A stretch of 40,496 nt of DNA from Rickettsiaceae bacterium (GTDB taxonomy: Bacteria; Pseudomonadota; Alphaproteobacteria; Rickettsiales; UBA6187), in assembly GCA_021323415.1 (NCBI GenBank), contig JAJONM010000007.1, positions 1 through 40,496 on the forward strand, read 5' to 3'. This document shows positions 35,718-40,496 of the stretch, one piece after another. The notes under the pieces are model-generated. The model made no database searches, was not told the origin of the DNA, and saw nothing but the letters and a program-made list of their open reading frames with translations. Every line of letters starts with the position of its first letter. Within the stretch, counting starts at the first letter, position 1. The position numbers and the translations under genes were made by a program.

Positions 35718-37256
35718 TTATGCTACAAATGTTTTTACAAAATCTTCGAGAACTTTCTTCAGTTTTTTCTCTGTATCTTCAGATAGTTTCTGTTCGTTAC
35801 GAACTGAGTCCAGAATATCTTTATGAGAAGAACGGATTTTGCCAAGCAGGCTTTTCTCAAACGCTACAACCTGTTTTTCAGGAACAGTGTCAAGATAACC
35901 TTTCACACCTGCGTAAATAACCACAACCTGCTCTTCAACTACTAGCGGAGAATATTGGCCTTGCTTTAGAAGCTCCGTCAGCCTTGCACCACGCGCCAGA
36001 AGTTTTTGAGTCGACGCATCAAGGTCAGAGCCAAACTGGGCAAACGCAGCCATCTCACGATATTGTGCTAATTCAAGCTTAATTGAACCCGCAACTTGTT
36101 TCATTGCTTTAATCTGAGCCGCAGAACCAACACGAGATACTGACAAACCAACGTTAACAGCCGGACGGATACCTTTATAGAATAAATCAGTTTCAAGGAA
36201 TATCTGACCATCTGTAATCGAAATTACGTTAGTTGGAATATATGCAGATACGTCACCAGCCTGAGTTTCAATAATCGGCAACGCAGTAAGCGAACCAGCG
36301 CCACGCTCATCAGACATTTTTGCAGCACGCTCTAAAAGCCTTGAGTGCAGGTAGAATACGTCACCAGGATAAGCTTCACGCCCTGGTGGACGGCGCAGTA
36401 GCAATGACATTTGACGATACGCCACAGCGTGCTTAGATAAATCATCATAAACAATCAATGCATGCATTGCATTATCACGGAAATACTCGCCCATTGTGCA
36501 GCCAGTGTAAGGAGCAAGATACTGCAGAGGCGCAGGATCTGATGCAGTAGCCGCAACTACGATTGTGTATTCAAGCGCACCAGATTCTTCCAATTGCTTT
36601 ACAACCTTCGCAACAGTAGAACGTTTTTGACCAATACATACATATACACAGTATAATTTCTTGCTTTCATCAGTGCCTAGATTAGCCGGCTTTTGATTGA
36701 TGATAGTATCAATTGCTACAGCAGTTTTACCAGTTTGTCGGTCACCAATGATAAGTTCACGCTGACCACGGCCAATTGGAATCAATGAATCAATAGCTTT
36801 AATACCAGTTTGTACCGGTTCATGAACCGATTTACGATCAATAATTCCAGGAGCTTTAACTTCAACGCGGCTTCTTTGTTTGCAGTTAAGCGGACCTTTA
36901 CCATCTATTGGGTTACCAAGGCCATCTACTACACGACCAAGAAGCTCTTTACCAATACCAATTTCTACGATTTGACCCGTACGTTTTACTGTATCACCTT
37001 CTTTAACGGCGCTATCACTGCCAAATATTACGATACCTACATTATCAGCCTCTAAGTTTAAAGCCATACCTTTTAGACCACTTTTGGCGAACTCTACTTC
37101 CTCACCCGCCTGGATTTGATCAAGACCATAAGCAACGGCGATACCGTCCTTTACTGAAAGAACTTGGCCAACTTCGCTAAGCTCAGGCTCGTTATTAAAA
37201 TTAGCGATCTGCTGCTTTAAAATATCAGATACTTCTGCAGAACGGATACTGACCAT
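35718..37256 (-). CDS. atpA: ATP synthase F1 alpha subunit
   Basis: Non-catalytic nucleotide-binding subunit of F1. The 512-residue protein has the P-loop GDRQTGKT (171-178), [30 protein letters not shown], and [19 protein letters not shown] precedes the ATG. It starts 11 nt after the broken atpH. Confidence 0.97.
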   Translation of the reverse strand: MVSIRSAEVSDILKQQIANFNNEPELSEVGQVLSVKDGIAVAYGLDQIQAGEEVEFAKSGLKGMALNLEADNVGIVIFGSDSAVKEGDTVKRTGQIVEIGIGKELLGRVVDGLGNPIDGKGPLNCKQRSRVEVKAPGIIDRKSVHEPVQTGIKAIDSLIPIGRGQRELIIGDRQTGKTAVAIDTIINQKPANLGTDESKKLYCVYVCIGQKRSTVAKVVKQLEESGALEYTIVVAATASDPAPLQYLAPYTGCTMGEYFRDNAMHALIVYDDLSKHAVAYRQMSLLLRRPPGREAYPGDVFYLHSRLLERAAKMSDERGAGSLTALPIIETQAGDVSAYIPTNVISITDGQIFLETDLFYKGIRPAVNVGLSVSRVGSAAQIKAMKQVAGSIKLELAQYREMAAFAQFGSDLDASTQKLLARGARLTELLKQGQYSPLVVEEQVVVIYAGVKGYLDTVPEKQVVAFEKSLLGKIRSSHKDILDSVRNEQKLSEDTEKKLKKVLEDFVKTFVA

Positions 37257-37267
37257 GGTTTAGCTCC

Positions 37268-37579
37268 TTAACTTGCTATTGCTTCTTTAATTGTTTTTTC
37301 TAATTTTCTTAAACCGCCGGAAACTGAAGCGTCCAGCATTTTAGAACCTATCTTTATTATTACGCCACCCAGGATTTCCTGATCTATCTTTTGATTAACC
37401 TGGACTTTTTTACCAAGGGAGGCGCTTAATGATTTTTGCAAATCAGAGATATTATTATCATTTAGCGGAACCGCCGTAATAACTTCTGCATCAATTTCGC
37501 CATTATGCTCTTTTAAAAGAGTAAAGTATGAATCTACCGCTTCACTTAGAATATTAAGCCTACCGTTTTGGATCAACAC
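37268..37579 (-). pseudogene. atpH: ATP synthase F1 delta subunit, C-terminal fragment (out of frame with its N-terminus)
   Basis: The 103-residue open frame from a GTG codon aligns with the second half of AtpH: QNGRLNILSEAVDSYFTLLKEHNG, EVITAVPLNDNN, KKVQVNQKIDQEILGGVIIKIGSKMLDASVSGGLRKLEKTIKEA. Upstream in the same frame the codons still read RFVSVL, matching the family just before the QNGRL site. It is therefore the true continuation, displaced by one base from the N-terminal fragment. About 18 residues expected between the fragments are missing. If it is translated separately, it would supply the b-subunit-binding domain only. Confidence 0.85.
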
Positions 37580-37763
37580 AGATACAAATCTGTTCCGCAG
37601 TCGAAATAACCGGGTTTTGTACCACTTCTCTTAATTTTTGTGATTCTACCAGCATATTTTTTATTGCCAGCATATCTTTTTGCACTTCTTCTGCGGCATT
37701 TTTTTCAGCAGCAAGCTCAAAAATTGCCTTTGCATATCTTCTAGAAAGTGTTGAATTTGTCAT
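37560..37763 (-). pseudogene. atpH: ATP synthase F1 delta subunit, N-terminal fragment (frameshifted)
   Basis: The 67-residue frame begins with a good AtpH N-terminus: SRRYAKAIFELAAEKNAAEEVQKDMLAIKNMLVESQKLREVVQNPVISTAEQ. After residue 56 or so it runs out of frame (ICICVDPKR-stop). The junction lies at acagat-acaa-atctgt (37578-37593), a small inverted repeat. The deleted length should be 2 modulo 3, about 53 or so bases. The break falls within the N-terminal six-helix domain that caps the alpha subunits, so neither half looks complete. It could be an assembly error, a true lesion or a split gene. Confidence 0.85.
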
Positions 37764-37874
37764 TATTTAGCTCTTCATCCCTTAAGGCTCGCGAGTGTTT
37801 AGCACAGGGAATGGTATGATGCAAGGGGAAAATTCTGGTAACTAGAGTTGTATTTAATTATATACTTGCAAGGT

Positions 37875-40103
37875 TTACATGAAACTATAAGGGTCGATAT
37901 CCACTTTAACTTTTACGCTAGGGGGGATTTTCACCTTTGCAAGTAATGACCTCAACAGGCCCTGAATATTAATATTTCGCGGAGATTGTACCAAAATACG
38001 ATAACGATATTTACCTCGCAGCAAAAATAGCGGAGCAGGAACCGGCCCCATAACCCGCACAGATTGCTGCAGGGGCGAGGCTGCCACTATCGCGCGCGCT
38101 GCCATAAAAACCTCCTTGTCGTTCCGACCAGAAACTATTACACCGGCAAGGCGAGAATAAGGCGGCATATTAGTTAGTTTTCGACTGGTTGACTCAGTTT
38201 GGATAAATTCGTCGCGACTACCTGAAGCAAGTGACTGCATTACCATGTTCTCAGGCATGTAACTTTGCATTATTACTGTGCCTTTTTGTTTTGCACGGCC
38301 AGCACGACCTGCCACCTGCTGCAACAACTGATATGTACGCTCAGCCGCTCGTAGATCGCCACCCTCCAGTCCTAAATCGGCATCAATCACCCCAACAAGA
38401 GTCAGGTTTGGAAAATGATATCCTTTGGCCATTATCTGCGTGCCTATTATGATATCAACATTACCATCTGTGATATTTTCAATCATTGTTCCCGCCTGAT
38501 TTAAACTGGTCATTTTATCACTGGTCATAAGTAATACACGCGCATTAGGAAAAGCCTGTTCCACCTCTTCAGCTACACGCTCTACCCCAGGACCGCAGGA
38601 AACTAACATTCCTTCTTTGTTGCATTCAGGGCAAATGGTTGGCACCGGTTCATTATAACCACAATGATGGCATAACAACCTTCGGGGATTTTTGTGCTCT
38701 ACCAGCCAGCTGATACAATCAGGACATTTAAAGCGATGACCGCACTCCCGACATAAAGTGAGAGGCGCGTAGCCACGCCGGTTTAGAAACAGCATGGATT
38801 GTTTACCAGAAGAAATATTGCTGGTTAATTCCTTTTTCAAAAAAGCAGAAAGCCACATGCCGCTCTTTAGTTTCTCCCGGCGCATATCTACTATTTTTAT
38901 ATCAGGCATTACCGCCTCACCATAGCGGCTGATTAAATGTACACGTGAGTATTTACCTGCTTTTATATTTTCTACCGTCTCTATAGAAGGGGTGGCAGAT
39001 GCTAGTATTACAGGAATTTTTTCAATATTAGCACGAACTACCGCCATATCGCGCGCCTGATAAATTACGCCTTCTTCTTGCTTATAAGAACCATCGTGTT
39101 CTTCATCTACTACAATTAGGCTTAAAGCCTGGTATGGTAAAAATAGCGCAGAACGCGCTCCTATTATAAGGCGTGCACGGCCTGCGCTAATATCGCGCCA
39201 GTTTTTTTCGCGTTGCTTGGAAGTAAGCCCCGAATGCCACTGCGTTGGTGTGAAACCAAAAGCATTCTCAAAACGACTTACAATTTGAGTAGTTAGGGCA
39301 ATTTCAGGTAGAAGAATCAGGACTTGAGCATTAGAATCTGGAATCTGGAATCTGGAATCTGGCACGACAGAGTCCCTGATTCCTTTTAAAACTTCTGCTA
39401 CTGCGGCAAAATAAACCTCTGTTTTGCCAGAGCCAGTTACACCATCTAGCACAGTTGTACTATAACCAGAATGAATCTTCTTGCACAAATCTGCGGCTGC
39501 TAGCTGCTGCTGGGGAGAGAAATCAATTTCGAAATCCTTTATTTTTATCTCTGGCACAGGTGGTGTTATTTGCACTTTTTTTATCGCACCTATAGCAGAT
39601 AATGATTTTATCACCGATGCGCCAACACCTGTTTGCTCTATAATTTGAGCAGAAGTTAGCTTTAAATCGGAGTCGTGGTTAAAAAGCTCTATTACGGCCT
39701 GGCGTGAAGGAGTCATCTTGATTCCAGATTCTTGATTCTTGATTCCTACCAACTCATAGGCCTCAATCAGCTTCTCCGGTTGCAGTGCTTCAGGCACGCT
39801 CATGCACATTTTTAACACATTACCAGGAGGGGACATGGTGTAGTCCGCCACCCAATCTATAAGCTTTCGCACAGACTCCTGCAAAGGCGGAGCAGGGAGC
39901 CGAGAGTATATAGGCTTTATTTTAGCAGCTTGTATTGTACTATTTTCCTGATTCTGCGAATTATCCCACAGCACACCAATTGCCTTTTTGTTACCGATAG
40001 GAACCTCTACAAAATCACCGGGTTTTGCATCCAGCCCATCTGGTAAGCTATAGGTAAGAGTGCTGGGTAGAGATAAAGGTATAAGAACTTGTATGGTTTT
40101 CAT
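37875..40103 (-). CDS. priA: Primosomal replication-restart helicase PriA
   Basis: A 3'-5' DNA helicase that reloads the replisome at collapsed forks. The 742-residue protein has the Walker A GVTGSGKT (221-228), DEEH (333-336), ASATPSIET (369-377) and two zinc knuckles (C451, C454, C460, C463, C478, C481, C491, C494). Two segments have no family counterpart: residues about 120-129 (GIKNQESGIK) and 241-259 (with VVPDSRFQIPDSNA). Both are translated from gaatct-type repeats and fall in a linker and just after the Walker A helix. The frame stays open, so function is probably kept. The gene is upstream of atpH, as in other Alphaproteobacteria. Confidence 0.95.
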   Translation of the reverse strand: MKTIQVLIPLSLPSTLTYSLPDGLDAKPGDFVEVPIGNKKAIGVLWDNSQNQENSTIQAAKIKPIYSRLPAPPLQESVRKLIDWVADYTMSPPGNVLKMCMSVPEALQPEKLIEAYELVGIKNQESGIKMTPSRQAVIELFNHDSDLKLTSAQIIEQTGVGASVIKSLSAIGAIKKVQITPPVPEIKIKDFEIDFSPQQQLAAADLCKKIHSGYSTTVLDGVTGSGKTEVYFAAVAEVLKGIRDSVVPDSRFQIPDSNAQVLILLPEIALTTQIVSRFENAFGFTPTQWHSGLTSKQREKNWRDISAGRARLIIGARSALFLPYQALSLIVVDEEHDGSYKQEEGVIYQARDMAVVRANIEKIPVILASATPSIETVENIKAGKYSRVHLISRYGEAVMPDIKIVDMRREKLKSGMWLSAFLKKELTSNISSGKQSMLFLNRRGYAPLTLCRECGHRFKCPDCISWLVEHKNPRRLLCHHCGYNEPVPTICPECNKEGMLVSCGPGVERVAEEVEQAFPNARVLLMTSDKMTSLNQAGTMIENITDGNVDIIIGTQIMAKGYHFPNLTLVGVIDADLGLEGGDLRAAERTYQLLQQVAGRAGRAKQKGTVIMQSYMPENMVMQSLASGSRDEFIQTESTSRKLTNMPPYSRLAGVIVSGRNDKEVFMAARAIVAASPLQQSVRVMGPVPAPLFLLRGKYRYRILVQSPRNINIQGLLRSLLAKVKIPPSVKVKVDIDPYSFM
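39327..39383. repeat. 'gaatct' repeat inserted in frame in priA (helicase domain)
   Basis: Four tandem gaatctg words (39328-39361) are followed by a short non-repeat stretch and an inverted ctgattcc. The whole encodes residues 241-259 of PriA. Its length of 57 nt keeps the reading frame. Confidence 0.85.
39717..39748. repeat. 'gaatct' repeat inserted in frame in priA (N-terminal linker)
   Basis: gattccagattcttgattcttgattcc is tandem words in the orientation opposite to the plus-strand copy at 39327. It shares 19 identical bases with the right arm at 11764-11782. It encodes residues 120-129 of PriA. Confidence 0.85.
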
Positions 40104-40124
40104 GTAAATAAGAAAATAGTTTTT

Positions 40125-40137
40125 CTAGCCCCTAGCC
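40125..40137. repeat. Short 'ctagcc' repeat remnant in the priA/fsa spacer
   Basis: ctagcccctagcc has the ctagcc word of the atp-operon repeats but no clear opposite arm. It is probably a decayed copy within the 88-nt divergent spacer. Confidence 0.35.
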
Positions 40138-40191
40138 AGATTAATAAAATACTATATATTGCCTTTGTAACCCACATATATGGAAGAATAA

Positions 40192-40496
40192 ATGAAGTTT
40201 TTTGTAGATACAGCAAATATTGATGAAATAAAAGATTTAGCTTCAACTGGCTTGCTAGATGGAGTCACAACTAACCCATCACTTATTATGCAATCAGGCC
40301 GTAATTTTATCGAAGTAATTAAAGAAATTTGTGACATAGTTCCGGGCGATGTAAGCGCAGAAGTAGTAGCCACTGATTATAACGGAATGATGGAAGAAGC
40401 TTCTAAACTACGCAAAATCGCAAAAAACGTTGTAATAAAATTACCACTTACCTGGGATGGAATTAAAGCTTGTAAGGCACTAACTGATGATGGCGT
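40192..40496 (+). CDS. fsa: Fructose-6-phosphate aldolase / transaldolase-like protein (partial, runs off the window)
   Basis: The first 101 codons of a small transaldolase-family TIM barrel. [25 protein letters not shown] (24-32) and the Schiff-base lysine in [16 protein letters not shown] (K83) are clear. Family members are about 215 residues, so a little over half is missing beyond the right edge. The ATG at 40192 follows ggaag. The divergent arrangement with priA is common in Alphaproteobacteria. Whether the enzyme acts as transaldolase or as aldolase cannot be decided from this part. Confidence 0.92.
   Translation, partial: MKFFVDTANIDEIKDLASTGLLDGVTTNPSLIMQSGRNFIEVIKEICDIVPGDVSAEVVATDYNGMMEEASKLRKIAKNVVIKLPLTWDGIKACKALTDDG

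Noticed and set aside
39327-39383. PriA insert as an intein or frameshift
   Set aside because: It is only 19 residues, lacks intein motifs and the frame continues intact on both sides.

Overview
This window is 40.5 kb of an AT-rich alphaproteobacterial chromosome. It carries no phage, plasmid, transposase or CRISPR array. The assignment to Alphaproteobacteria rests on four things: the very large NAD-glutamate dehydrogenase, a DUF3035/BamF-type lipoprotein in the ribF-lspA-M16-M16-mutL neighbourhood, a stand-alone F1 operon (atpHAGDC) next to priA and a divergent transaldolase-like fsa, and a flgB-flgC-fliE-fliQ cluster. The short AtpC and the repeat-rich spacers recall Rickettsiales-like lineages, but thiamine (thiS, thiG) and shikimate (aroQ) genes and flagellar genes argue against an extremely reduced genome. 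Placement below class is inference.

Layout. 1-11.7 kb: NAD-GDH; a convergent nucleotide-sugar dehydratase; a PAP2 phosphatase; a beta-carbonic anhydrase; a cold-shock protein with a long leader; a DEAD-box-type helicase with an RG-rich tail; and uppP in convergent orientation. 11.9-15.6 kb: flgB, flgC, fliE, fliQ, followed by five tandem paralogous small lipoproteins with a shared two-cysteine core. 15.65-19.2 kb: tRNA-Ile2(CAU), a 2OG-Fe(II) oxygenase, rlmI and murJ. 19.3-29 kb: secF, ribF, lspA, a DUF3035 lipoprotein, a C26 amidotransferase, an active/inactive M16 peptidase pair, pgi and mutL, many of them joined by 4-nt start/stop overlaps. 29-31.5 kb: thiS-thiG-GT39 on the minus strand. 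31.5-40.5 kb: aroQ; the F1 ATP synthase operon with an LD-carboxypeptidase inserted and atpH broken; priA; and the start of fsa.

The most notable observations are as follows. (1) FlgB and FlgC both begin with textbook Sec signal peptides, which rod proteins exported by the flagellar apparatus normally lack. (2) The adjacent five-gene lipoprotein array looks like an undescribed family. (3) atpH carries a frameshift and an apparent internal deletion at a small palindrome. (4) Several families of short-word palindromic repeats sit at operon junctions, including three within the ATP synthase operon, and one family has inserted in frame twice into priA. (5) A structured inverted repeat and hairpin lie between the cold-shock gene and the helicase, whose motif II reads DETD rather than DEAD.

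All functional calls come from reading motifs and gene order. No database search was possible.
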